Shown: piece after piece, positions 9,898-18,344 of the stretch | How positions within the stretch are numbered: the first letter of the stretch is position 1 | Layout of the letters: every line of letters begins with the position of its first letter | NCBI RefSeq assembly: GCF_014695775.1 | Contig: NZ_JACJOX010000036.1 | Location: 119,951 to 183,950, forward strand | Direction of reading: 5' to 3' | Source: Leptolyngbya sp. FACHB-60 | GTDB taxonomy: Bacteria; Cyanobacteriota; Cyanobacteriia; Phormidesmidales; Phormidesmidaceae | Length of the DNA stretch: 64,000 nucleotides | Notes under the pieces: model-generated | The model's input: only the letters and a program-made list of their open reading frames with translations | Database searches by the model: none | Told to the model about the DNA's origin: nothing | Position numbers and translations under genes: made by a program

Positions 9898-10746
9898 ATG
9901 CTTTCTCCTCTCACGCAACTAACTAAAAATTCTTTTTTACGCCGCGGGCTGTATGGCCTACTCGCCGCCGTTATGGCGATCACCATTGGCCTATCGACCC
10001 CCACGGCCTCCCAAGCCAGCATTTTTGACCTGATTTTTCAGGGCATTCGCTATGTGCAGCTGGGCAATCTGTCTGACCGGGACGAAGTTAACCTAGGCAG
10101 CCAGATTGACCGCCAGGTCAAGGCCCAGGGGGTGCGGGTCTATAACCGCAACGCGACAATCAATAGCTACATCAATGATATTGGTCAGCGGCTAGCCGCT
10201 AGCAGCGATCGCCCCAACCTACCCTACACGTTTCAGGTAGTAGACGACGAAGGCGTCAACGCCTTTGCCACTACCGGTGGCTTTGTCTATATTCAGACCG
10301 GACTGATTAAGGCGGCGGCTAACGAGGCTGAGCTAGCCGGAGTCATGGCCCACGAAATTGGTCATATCACCGGTCGCCACGCGATCAACCAAATGCGACA
10401 GCGGGCGCTGGCCAGCGGTGTTGCCGGTGCCCTAGAGGTGCGGCAAGACGCTCTTGTTGGCCTGGGGGTACAGCTAGCCCTTCAGCTACCCAACAGTCGC
10501 GAGGCTGAGTATGATGCCGATCGCCGAGGATTCCATAACATGGGACGGGCAGGCTACGACACCTCAGGCTTTATTAGTTTTATGCAGAAGCTAGAGGGCG
10601 GATCCAACGCTGAGTTTCTCAGTACCCATCCCAACCCCGGCAACCGGGTAAGCAACCTACAAAGCATGAACAGCGCTGGCACCTACTCTAACGCTGGCGC
10701 TGGCACTGACGCCAACGCCTATAGAAGCCGCATCAGAGGCTTATAG
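9898..10746 (+). CDS. M48 family metalloprotease
   Basis: About 282 residues. A signal-type N-terminus (basic residues, hydrophobic LAAVMAITIGLSTPTASQAS) is followed by a Peptidase_M48 domain. The zinc motif is HEIGH (VMAHEIGHITGRH) and the downstream third ligand lies in the SREAEYDADRRG region. STHPNPGNRVSNLQ is typical of BepA/YfgC-like periplasmic proteases. ATG 9898 is preferred over an upstream TTG at 9886. The stop overlaps the convergent coaX stop by 6 bp. A role in envelope protein quality control is inferred from the family. Confidence 0.92.
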   Translation: MLSPLTQLTKNSFLRRGLYGLLAAVMAITIGLSTPTASQASIFDLIFQGIRYVQLGNLSDRDEVNLGSQIDRQVKAQGVRVYNRNATINSYINDIGQRLAASSDRPNLPYTFQVVDDEGVNAFATTGGFVYIQTGLIKAAANEAELAGVMAHEIGHITGRHAINQMRQRALASGVAGALEVRQDALVGLGVQLALQLPNSREAEYDADRRGFHNMGRAGYDTSGFISFMQKLEGGSNAEFLSTHPNPGNRVSNLQSMNSAGTYSNAGAGTDANAYRSRIRGL

Positions 10747-11619
10747 CGTTAGGTTTTTCAGCTGCTGCTGACGACAGACCCTCAAGCCCCAAAAGCCCAG
10801 ATCCGGATCGTGGTTGATCCGCTGGGCTAGGGACGGGGTCTGTTTTGCTATGTAGTGGTGGATGGCCAGGCTATCTCCCCCCGTCAGCACTACAGCCCCG
10901 CTGGGCCAGTCCGCTTCCCAAGCAGCAATAAAGTCACGAATGCCTGCCAGTTGGGTGTGCAAAACACCGCTGGCCATAGCTTCGGCGGTGTCGGCAGCCC
11001 AGCGCTGGGGCCAGGAACCAGAGGTAAGATCTAGCGCTGGCAGTCGATCGGTATGGGTATGGAGGGCGCGAAATTGCGATCGCAGCCCCGGCAAAATTGC
11101 GCCCCCGAGCAGACGTTGATCGACCCCAGCGGTAAAGGTTAAAGCAGTGCCGCAATCGATTACCAGTACTGGCCAACCCCAGATATTCCCTGCCCCCACC
11201 AAAGCTAAAGCGCGATCTACCCCTAGGGTGGCGTAGGTGTTTTGCAACGGCACCTGTTCAGTTTTGATTAAGTGAACGTTGGGATAATCTTCCAGCCAGG
11301 TTAGGGGGGCATCGACGACCGAAGCCAGCCAAATTTCTGGGTGCTCCCCCGGCAGTCTGCTCTCGTTGTCTGTGTTGGAGGGAAGGGCGGTTTCAACCCC
11401 CACCTGCTGCCAGGCCGAGAGCGCAAAATGACCCCGATACAGTTTTTTCACCTGAGATTTTGATAGGTGAACGGTGTGCCACGACCGCAGCCAGCGATCG
11501 CCTAAGCTCTGTCTTTGCCCCTCGCCCTGAGAGTCAGCATCGTCTGCAAAGGCACCCCAATGCCAACGGCTATTGCCAATGATTAAAGCTAGCCAAAACG
11601 TCTGACGGCCTGTACTCAT
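10741..11619 (-). CDS. coaX: Type III pantothenate kinase
   Basis: Predicted to phosphorylate pantothenate as the first step of coenzyme A synthesis. It has 292 residues with an ASKHA-fold start (LALIIGNSRWHWGAF), the DCGTALTFT phosphate/metal segment (about residue 155), LLGGAILPGL and a C-terminal VVLTGGDS. The N-terminal N-S-R-W pattern is the divergent cyanobacterial version of the usual D-x-GNT motif. It overlaps the M48 gene end-to-end by 6 bp. No other CoA gene is adjacent. Confidence 0.88.
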   Translation of the reverse strand: MSTGRQTFWLALIIGNSRWHWGAFADDADSQGEGQRQSLGDRWLRSWHTVHLSKSQVKKLYRGHFALSAWQQVGVETALPSNTDNESRLPGEHPEIWLASVVDAPLTWLEDYPNVHLIKTEQVPLQNTYATLGVDRALALVGAGNIWGWPVLVIDCGTALTFTAGVDQRLLGGAILPGLRSQFRALHTHTDRLPALDLTSGSWPQRWAADTAEAMASGVLHTQLAGIRDFIAAWEADWPSGAVVLTGGDSLAIHHYIAKQTPSLAQRINHDPDLGFWGLRVCRQQQLKNLTL

Positions 11620-12200
11620 AAACTCATTGATGATGGCGAGACAGGAAAATTTTAGGGAAAGAACGGTACTTGGTTCGGGCCTTTCGATTTCTAGAAGATT
11701 TTAGGAGGAGGGCGATCGCAGCAATACCCTTTAAAAAACTGAAGAGTGGCCATCTTGGCCACTCTCCGTTAAGTCTTTTACATCGTGTTGGCCAGACAAG
11801 CTTAAGGGCTGCCGTGGCTAGAATAAGCTGCTTAACCGAGTTAAACACCTCAAGAATGGACAAAAAATCAACGGAATGGGCAATTTCGCTAAACTACAGT
11901 TGCTTTTTACAATCCGTTGCCTGACCGGCACTTAGGATAGGTTAAGGTCAAAAATGACCACCTCTAGAAAGATTGTTTTGAGCGAATTTTAGTTTGTTAC
12001 TAACTAAAGCACCAGCTCGTAAAGGCTGTTAACCGAGTTAGGCTTGCGGGGTATTCAGTTGTTTTCGATATATCTAAACTATCACAGCCCAAGGCGCCTA
12101 CAAAGGCGTTTGATGGATCTTTACTCGTCGTTACAGGGGTTAGCAATGCTAACAATGTTCCCGGCAAAAAATAGTTCCTTGGATCCTTAAAAGACTAAAT
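11620..12200. other. 580-bp intergenic region between priA and coaX
   Basis: No convincing protein gene is seen on either strand. It holds one strong hairpin followed by a T-run on the minus strand (listed separately), the presumed coaX promoter below it, and about 440 bp between that hairpin and the priA stop. This could be a long priA 3' UTR or an unannotated small RNA. I could not match it to a known RNA family. Confidence 0.35.
11733..11764 (-). terminator. Rho-independent terminator-like hairpin
   Basis: A perfect 9-bp stem (GAGTGGCCA / TGGCCACTC, loop of three). On the minus strand it is followed five bases later by six T residues. It lies about 440 bp beyond the priA stop and just upstream of coaX. 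Confidence 0.55.
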
Positions 12201-14945
12201 TTAAGCCAAATTTAGCGGATCGACATCAATAGTGAGGCTCACCTGGGCTGGGCAGTACTGTTTCAGCTCTTGCAGGTTAGGCAAAGGCTCATCCAGAGGG
12301 CCTTTAACAACCAGGTGCCAACGGTAGCGGCGAGCCACGCGCGGAATTGGCGCTGGGGCTGGTCCCAGCAGTTGATAAGACGATCCGGCTAACAGCTGAC
12401 TCACATGCTGAGAGAGGATTTCAGCCGTTTGCTGCACTGCGTTGGGGTCGGTACTGCTGAGCCGCAGCAGCACCATCTGCCCAGCGGGGGGGTACTGCAA
12501 CAACTGTCGCTGCGCCCACTCAGCGGCGATAAACCCTTCGTAGGCATGGTGGGTAACCGCTTCAACCACCGGATGGTCGGGGGTGTAGGTCTGCAAAAAG
12601 ACCTGCCCTGGCTGGGTGCCGCGCCCCGCCCGCCCCGCCACCTGAATTAGCATTTGCAGCGCTCGCTCGCTGGCCCAGTAATCATTCATATATAGGAGTC
12701 CGTCAGCGGCGATGATGCCCACCAGGGTGACCTGGGGTAGATCGATGCCCTTGGTCAGCATTTGGGTGCCCACCAGTAGGTCGGCTTCGCCTTCGGCAAA
12801 GCGGGTGAGCAGGGCGCGATGAGCCCCTTTGGTGCGGGTCGTGTCGCTGTCGAAGCGAATGCAGCTCAGCTCTGGAAAGGTTTCGGCCAGGGCACTGACT
12901 ACCCGCTGGGTGCCGCTGCCAAAGTGCTTGAGGTAGGGTGAGCTACAGGCCGGGCAGTGTTTAGGATGGCCTTGACTGTAGTTGCAATAGTGGCAGCGCA
13001 AGGTCATGGCGCTATTTGCCCCAGGCTGGTGGTACGACAGCGACACATCGCAGTGGGGGCACATCATCACATGGCCACAGCTGCGGCACGACACAAAACT
13101 GCTGTGCCCCCGCCGATGGATGAACAATAACCCCTGATTGCCCTCGGCTTTCATCTGGGTCAGGGCGGTTTGCAGCGATCGGCTGAGAATGCTGCGGTTG
13201 CCATCCTGCAGCTCGTCGCGCATATCCACGACGTTTACGGCGGGCAGCGGCTGGGCCTGCACTCGCTCTGGCAACGAAAGATATGTCCAGGGTAGGGATT
13301 CTTTTGGTGGAGAGTTAACGGCGCGGATAGTCTGACTGGATGCTAAAGCAGGGTGCTTCCCAAGCCCCTCAAGGCTGGAGGAAATCGAGGTGTCAACGCC
13401 TGTCAAAGTGGGGATTTGGCAGGTATCCAGCGTCTTCGTTGGGGATACGGCCATTTCCCGATCTATTGGTATCGCTGCGTCTAATGTCTCCTCGCCCAAT
13501 CCCTGACACTGCACCCAGGTATCGAGGGAGGGCGTAGCAGAACCGAGCACCAGGGGGCAATTTTCTAACTCAGCTCGCCAGCGGGCGACGGTGCGGGCGT
13601 GGTAGCAGGGGGGCACGTCTTGCTTGTAGCTGCTGTCGTGTTCTTCATCGAGAATGATCAGGCCTAGGTTGGGCAGGGGCATAAAGATGGCAGAACGGGT
13701 GCCAACAATCACCAGCGGTTTAGACGGCCTAAGGCTCTGCCGCCAGGTGTCGTAGCGTTCGCCATCGGCCAGGTTGCTGTGGTAGACCCACACCTGATCG
13801 CCAAAGCGACGACGAAACCGATCGGTGAGCTGGGGGGTGAGGCCAATTTCGGGCACCAGCACCAGGGCCGACTGCCCAGCGGCGAGGCGAGGGGCGATCG
13901 CCTGCAAATACACCTCGGTCTTCCCTGACCCCGTTACCCCATGCAGCAAAAACTGACTTCCCTGCTGACTCCTATTAATAGGAGTCAGCACCTGAGCCTG
14001 GTGGTGGGTGAGGGGCTTGGGCTGGTCGGGCAGCAACGCTGGTCCGGTTTCGGTCCGCAGTTGCTCGCGCGGCTCGATCACCAAGCAGCCCAACTGCGCC
14101 AATCGCTTCAGAGTAGGACTGGTGGTTTGGCACAATTGCAGAGCATCGCTGAGCCACAGATCGCCGCCCTGGCGGCGTAGGGTAGCCATGATGTCTTGCT
14201 GACGGGGCGTCAGATCGGGGGGTAGGGTGTCGCCACCCACCAGGGTTACGGCCTGGCGGCGCTTGGCCTGGGGCGGCTGAGGCGGTGATAGGTAGGACTC
14301 GGCCCAGCCCAACTGAATCAGCTGTTGCAAGGTGCGATAGCTGTGGCCGCGCCGCTGGAGATAGGGCCAGGTATAGTCTCCTGTAGACGATCGCTGGAGA
14401 TCCTCCACTAGCTCCTTCAACCCTGGCGCTAAAGGCAGGGTCTGGGGCAGGCGATCGCACCGCAACCGCAGCCGTCGTTGGGATTTGGCTAGCAGCCCCG
14501 GCGGCAGCGCCGTCTTGAGCACCTGCATCAGCGGCACCTGGTAGTAGTGAGCTACCCGCTGCAACAACACCCAGTAGGACGGGGCAAAAAACCGCTGTTC
14601 AACAATGCCCTCTACCGCCCGAATCTGGTGGGCCATCAAGTTGGCTGGAGGAGTTAGGGACAGGGAAAGGGCGATCGCGCCGATGCTCTGGTGACGAAAG
14701 GGCACCGTTAGAATGTCACCCACCTGCACCTCTAGCGAAGCAGGCACTGCGTAGGTATATTCTGCGGGCTGGCCGCCATAGTCCACTAAAACGTTGACCC
14801 ACTGAGGCTGGGGTTTACTCTCACCAAGGCCCACGCGTTTTACACCACCTACGTTACCTCTGCCAGTGTAAGAGGTTGTCTGACTAGCTGACTGAAGACT
14901 GATTGACATCATCCCACCAACCGCAGACATCCAACTTTGGGGCAT
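12201..14945 (-). CDS. priA: Primosomal protein N' (replication restart helicase)
   Basis: ATP-dependent 3'-5' DNA helicase that reloads the replisome at stalled forks; up to 914 residues. The N-terminal 3'-DNA-binding domain starts at VNVLVDYGG. Walker A is GVTGSGKTEVY and the DEAH-type box is ILDEEHDSSYKQ, followed by GSATPSLD. The cysteine-rich zinc module (CRSCGHVMMCPHC, CHYC, CPAC) and motif VI QVAGRAGRG are intact. There is an unusual insertion of roughly 75-80 low-complexity residues between GSATPS and VVDMRDEL, so the protein is longer than most PriA. Initiation could also be at one of the internal Met residues near position 12. A tandem DnaA-box array lies 200 bp upstream. Confidence 0.94.
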   Translation of the reverse strand: MPQSWMSAVGGMMSISLQSASQTTSYTGRGNVGGVKRVGLGESKPQPQWVNVLVDYGGQPAEYTYAVPASLEVQVGDILTVPFRHQSIGAIALSLSLTPPANLMAHQIRAVEGIVEQRFFAPSYWVLLQRVAHYYQVPLMQVLKTALPPGLLAKSQRRLRLRCDRLPQTLPLAPGLKELVEDLQRSSTGDYTWPYLQRRGHSYRTLQQLIQLGWAESYLSPPQPPQAKRRQAVTLVGGDTLPPDLTPRQQDIMATLRRQGGDLWLSDALQLCQTTSPTLKRLAQLGCLVIEPREQLRTETGPALLPDQPKPLTHHQAQVLTPINRSQQGSQFLLHGVTGSGKTEVYLQAIAPRLAAGQSALVLVPEIGLTPQLTDRFRRRFGDQVWVYHSNLADGERYDTWRQSLRPSKPLVIVGTRSAIFMPLPNLGLIILDEEHDSSYKQDVPPCYHARTVARWRAELENCPLVLGSATPSLDTWVQCQGLGEETLDAAIPIDREMAVSPTKTLDTCQIPTLTGVDTSISSSLEGLGKHPALASSQTIRAVNSPPKESLPWTYLSLPERVQAQPLPAVNVVDMRDELQDGNRSILSRSLQTALTQMKAEGNQGLLFIHRRGHSSFVSCRSCGHVMMCPHCDVSLSYHQPGANSAMTLRCHYCNYSQGHPKHCPACSSPYLKHFGSGTQRVVSALAETFPELSCIRFDSDTTRTKGAHRALLTRFAEGEADLLVGTQMLTKGIDLPQVTLVGIIAADGLLYMNDYWASERALQMLIQVAGRAGRGTQPGQVFLQTYTPDHPVVEAVTHHAYEGFIAAEWAQRQLLQYPPAGQMVLLRLSSTDPNAVQQTAEILSQHVSQLLAGSSYQLLGPAPAPIPRVARRYRWHLVVKGPLDEPLPNLQELKQYCPAQVSLTIDVDPLNLA

Positions 14946-15126
14946 GATTGCGCGACTTTAGCCAACGGCACTGGCAAACACCATCCACCATTCGTGAGTA
15001 ATCAACAGCGTTAGCAGCCCCAACACCGTTTATCCACAAGCCAGATAGGGATGGAGCATCCCTACAGATAACTCTCCTCAGCCAGACTTGGGGTTGGGAT
15101 TGGGTTTCAATCCTCAAGTCCTTTGG

Positions 15127-15220
15127 CTTTCCACAGAATATAACTCTGTGGAAAACTTTTCCCTTCCTGTGGAAAACAGGGCCAAGTTCTGTGGAAAAGA
15201 GAGGCAAATTCTGTGGAAAA
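15127..15220. promoter_or_regulatory. Phased tandem array of DnaA boxes
   Basis: Four exact TGTGGAAAA boxes (reverse complement TTTTCCACA, the form reported at cyanobacterial origins) start at 15147, 15168, 15190 and 15212, spacings 21, 22 and 22 bp. A fifth, inverted CTTTCCACA lies at 15127-15135. The spacing is about two helical turns, so all boxes face the same side of the helix. An AT-rich run (TTATATAAGAGAAAAAA) follows at 15231. The array lies between divergent priA and a sigma factor gene. It may be a DnaA-controlled promoter, a DnaA titration site or an accessory origin. Confidence 0.75.
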
Positions 15221-15227
15221 CAGCGAC

Positions 15228-15607
15228 AAATTATATAAGAGAAAAAATCTAGATCTCTAACCCCAGGTCAACAGCAACTGACCTCGACCCTAGATATCCG
15301 TCTCCATCTCTAGACGGCAATCAATATCAAGGCAAAGTGTCTGAGGATAGCAAAAAATATTTGAGGTTACCCTTAAATTTTCGGTTCATTTTTTGGATTG
15401 GCTGTTACACTACGCAAGTTGCCAAAGAAATGTTACATTGCCTGGGAATTCACATAAAAATCCGTATTGTGGACTCACAAAATAAGCCTAAAGATCCAGT
15501 TCCGGGATCAAGCGTTTTGTCAGGGGTTGCCACCGGCAGGGCACTCCGAAAATACATGCCTTCAATCTGCATGCTTCGACCCGTAGGTATACAGTTTTAT
15601 TTACCCC
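15228..15607. other. Leader region of the sigma factor gene
   Basis: About 380 bp between the DnaA-box array and the sigma gene. It is AT-rich near 15230-15250 and 15340-15480. A 95-codon open frame at 15337-15624 overlaps the sigma gene start and has no protein-like composition, so it was not called. The sigma promoter is probably here but could not be placed. Confidence 0.4.
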
Positions 15608-16783
15608 ATGGCTACTACATATAACTCCGACAGAGACAGTTCTATTGCGTGGGCCGACGAACCCATGGATGGGTTTGACACCGACTTAAATCGAGTGGCA
15701 GAAAAGGTATCTGCTGCCGATAGCCAACTCACCCCAGACCTCACCGCCTGGGACGAAGATCGGGAGGTTCTGGCAAAATTTTCTCAGTCGGAAGCCATGT
15801 CAGAGATGGGGATGTCGGGCTACAGCAAGACTATCACCGACGATGCCGTTGGGGCTTTCTTTAAGGAGATGGCGCGCTACCCACTGCTGAAGCCGAGCGA
15901 AGAAATTGAGCTGGCCCGACAGGTAAGATTTTTATCTAAGGTCGAATCTGCTAGTGAAAAACTGCAAAAAGAGTTGGGTCGTAAACCCAACCGACAAGAA
16001 CTAGTTGAGAAACTAAAGATCAGCGAGGCAGAGTTTACCCAAAAGCTCCACGAAGGTAGAACTGCTAAGCGGAGAATGATTCGCTCTAATCTACGACTGG
16101 TGGTGTCGATCGCTAAGCGCTATTTAAATCGGGGGGTGCCTTTTCTCGATCTAATTCAGGAAGGAGCGTTGGGATTAAACCGCGCCACCGAAAAATTTGA
16201 TCCCGACAAGGGCTACAAATTTTCGACCTACGCCTACTGGTGGATTCGCCAGGGCATTACTCGCACCATCGCTAACGATGCCCGCACGATTCGCCTGCCG
16301 ATCCACATTGTGGAAAAGTTGAACAAGCTTAAGAAAGCTCACCGCGATCTGCGGCGCGATTTGCAGCGTAACCCCAGCGAGCAAGAACTGGCCGATGCCC
16401 TCGATGTGACCGTTGATCAACTGAGAAGTTTACAGCAGGTGCGGCGGCGATCGCTCTCATTAAACCACCGCGTTGGCAAAGGCGAAGACACCGAATTGAT
16501 GGAGCTGCTCGAAGACAGCAGCACCCAAACGCCGGAGTCTAAAATTAGCGAAAACATGATGCGCCAGGAAATTACCAGCGTGCTGGGCGAGGTGCTGACC
16601 GAACGCGAAAAAGATATCATTACGCTGCGCTATGGGCTGGCTACTGGCGAAACCCACACCCTCGAAGAGGTGGGCGGCATTTTTAACCTCTCCCGAGAGC
16701 GGGTGCGCCAGATTCAAACCAAAGCTATGCGCAAGCTGCGGCGGCCCCAGGTGGCTGCCCGCCTCAAAGGTTGGCTCAAGTAG
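15608..16783 (+). CDS. RNA polymerase sigma-70 factor, group 2 (SigC-like)
   Basis: 391 residues. A short variable N-terminus is followed by region 1.2 (DAVGAFFKEMARYPLLKPSE), region 2 with the -10 recognition helix (GYKFSTYAYWWIRQGITR), region 3 (IHIVEKLNKLKKAHRDL) and region 4 with the -35 helix-turn-helix (LEEVGGIFNLSRERVRQIQ). The wording AFFKEMARYPLL fits a non-essential group 2 sigma of the SigC type better than principal SigA; that subgroup call is from memory of the family and is moderate. ATG 15608 matches the family start. The DnaA-box array upstream raises the possibility of replication-linked expression. Confidence 0.9.
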   Translation: MATTYNSDRDSSIAWADEPMDGFDTDLNRVAEKVSAADSQLTPDLTAWDEDREVLAKFSQSEAMSEMGMSGYSKTITDDAVGAFFKEMARYPLLKPSEEIELARQVRFLSKVESASEKLQKELGRKPNRQELVEKLKISEAEFTQKLHEGRTAKRRMIRSNLRLVVSIAKRYLNRGVPFLDLIQEGALGLNRATEKFDPDKGYKFSTYAYWWIRQGITRTIANDARTIRLPIHIVEKLNKLKKAHRDLRRDLQRNPSEQELADALDVTVDQLRSLQQVRRRSLSLNHRVGKGEDTELMELLEDSSTQTPESKISENMMRQEITSVLGEVLTEREKDIITLRYGLATGETHTLEEVGGIFNLSRERVRQIQTKAMRKLRRPQVAARLKGWLK

Positions 16784-16874
16784 ATCAACACCGTTCGGTA
16801 AGACACATCTCCAAATCTCCCGCCCCCCGAGTTGGGAGGGCAGTGGTTCAACGGTCTCCTCAGAGATCTCCCCT

Positions 16875-16898
16875 GCCCTTCTTAAATAAGGGGGGTTT
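16875..16898 (+). terminator. Probable sigma-gene terminator
   Basis: CCCTTCTTAAATAAGGG hairpin followed by GGGTTTT, about 95 bp after the sigma stop. The stem is short and resembles a dispersed CCCTT..AAGGG repeat found in cyanobacteria, so confidence is moderate. Confidence 0.45.
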
Positions 16899-16977
16899 TA
16901 GTTGGCATGTTGCACCAAATATTTAGGGGAGCGGAGCTGAGGCAGCGCTCATTTCTCAATCAAAAATTCCGTACTTT

Positions 16978-17343
16978 ATGGATGCCATTCACTTAAGCAA
17001 TATTCGCGCCTACGGCTACACGGGGGCGCTGCCCGAAGAGAACGTGCTAGGCCAATGGTTTCAGGCCGACCTCACCCTGTATTTAGATTTGGCTGAGGCT
17101 ACCCAGAGCGATCGCCTCACCGACACCCACGACTACCGCACCGTGATCAACGGAGCCCAGCAAATCATTCGTGAAGCCAAGTTTGTGCTCATTGAGCGGC
17201 TGGCGGGGGCGATCGCTACCCTAGCGCTCGATTCTGACTCGCGTCTGCTACGAGTCACGGTCAAAGTTACCAAGCTCACCCCACCGATTCCCGACTACAC
17301 CGGTCAGGTGGCAGTAGAAATTACCCGCGATAGAATCCAGTAG
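16978..17343 (+). CDS. folB: Dihydroneopterin aldolase
   Basis: Cytosolic folate-biosynthesis enzyme of 121 residues that cleaves 7,8-dihydroneopterin to 6-hydroxymethyl-dihydropterin and glycolaldehyde. Family features: DAIHLSNIRAYGYTGALPEE with the catalytic Glu, DYRTVINGAQQII, FVLIERLAGAIA, and a C-terminal VTKLTPPIPDYTGQVAVEI carrying a family lysine. Full length. It is followed by lipA on the same strand after about 90 bp; a shared transcript is possible. Confidence 0.93.
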   Translation: MDAIHLSNIRAYGYTGALPEENVLGQWFQADLTLYLDLAEATQSDRLTDTHDYRTVINGAQQIIREAKFVLIERLAGAIATLALDSDSRLLRVTVKVTKLTPPIPDYTGQVAVEITRDRIQ

Positions 17344-17407
17344 GGGCAAGCGGTCGTTTGCCCTAAGCTTGTAGGGCGATTTAATTCTGTTGGCAGCAAA
17401 GCATTTG

Positions 17408-17427
17408 GTGGGCAGTGCCCACCCTAC
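17408..17427. repeat. Short dispersed palindromic repeat (copy 2)
   Basis: GTGGGCAGTGCCCACCCTAC ends 8 bp before the lipA ATG. It differs from the copy at 7801-7820 at one or two bases. Because of its position it could affect lipA translation by folding over the leader. Confidence 0.55.
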
Positions 17428-17435
17428 GGTGGCTC

Positions 17436-18344
17436 ATGACTTCTACAACCAATTCGCGGCAGCAGCTTAGAGCTGAGCTAGAGCGCATGCCCGACTGGCT
17501 GCGTCGCCCCATTGGCAACGCCAGCGAGATTTCGGCGGTGCAGCGCATTGTCAAAGAGCGGCAGATTCACACCATTTGCGAAGAGGGCCGCTGCCCCAAC
17601 CGGGGCGAATGCTACGCCAACCGCACCGCCACCTTTTTGCTGATGGGGTCGGTGTGCACCCGTGCCTGCTCGTTTTGTCAGGTGGAAAAGGGCCACGCAC
17701 CCATGACCCTCGACCCCCATGAACCGCACAAAGTCGCCGAATCTGTGCGCCTGCTTGGCCTGCGCTACGTAGTGCTGACTTCGGTGGCACGGGATGATTT
17801 GCCCGACCACGGGGCTAGCTGGTTCGCCACCGTGATGCACGCCATTCGCCAGGAGAATCCGGGGGCTGAAATCGAAGTGTTGACTCCAGACTTTTGGGGT
17901 GGGCCGACCCGTGAAGCCGGGCAGGCCGATCGTGTTCAGACCGTAGTGGTTGCCAAGCCCACCTGCTACAACCACAACCTGGAAACCGTACGGCGGCTGC
18001 AAGACCCGGTGCGGCGCGGGGCTAAGTACGATCGCTCCCTCCGAGTCTTATCGCTGGTTAAGGAATTTGACCCCATGGTGCCGACGAAATCGGGGCTGAT
18101 GGTGGGCCACGGCGAAACCGAGGCAGAATTGATTGAGGCGATGCAAGATTTGCGACGGGTGGGGTGCGATCGCATCACCATCGGCCAATACATGCGCCCC
18201 TCGCTCGATCACCGTCCGGTCGATCGCTACTGGACTCCTGAAGAGTTCACCCGGTTAGGAGAAATCGCCCAAGAACTCGGCTTTGAGCACGTGCGTTCTG
18301 GGCCATTAGTACGCAGCTCCTACCACGCTGGGGAAGCGCCTTGA
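17436..18344 (+). CDS. lipA: Lipoyl synthase
   Basis: Radical-SAM enzyme of about 302 residues that inserts two sulfurs into protein-bound octanoyl groups. Both cluster motifs are present: the auxiliary [12 protein letters not shown] and the SAM cluster CTRACSFC. Others are [38 protein letters not shown] and a C-terminal [10 protein letters not shown] with the R-S-S-Y ligand. ATG 17436 is chosen over an upstream GTG at 17415, which would fall inside a dispersed repeat. Its stop overlaps the next gene's TTG start (TTGA), implying translational coupling with the octanoyltransferase. Confidence 0.95.
   Translation: MTSTTNSRQQLRAELERMPDWLRRPIGNASEISAVQRIVKERQIHTICEEGRCPNRGECYANRTATFLLMGSVCTRACSFCQVEKGHAPMTLDPHEPHKVAESVRLLGLRYVVLTSVARDDLPDHGASWFATVMHAIRQENPGAEIEVLTPDFWGGPTREAGQADRVQTVVVAKPTCYNHNLETVRRLQDPVRRGAKYDRSLRVLSLVKEFDPMVPTKSGLMVGHGETEAELIEAMQDLRRVGCDRITIGQYMRPSLDHRPVDRYWTPEEFTRLGEIAQELGFEHVRSGPLVRSSYHAGEAP

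Noticed and set aside
15337..15624. 95-codon ORF upstream of the sigma factor gene
   Set aside because: No ribosome site, atypical composition, and it overlaps the well-supported sigma start.
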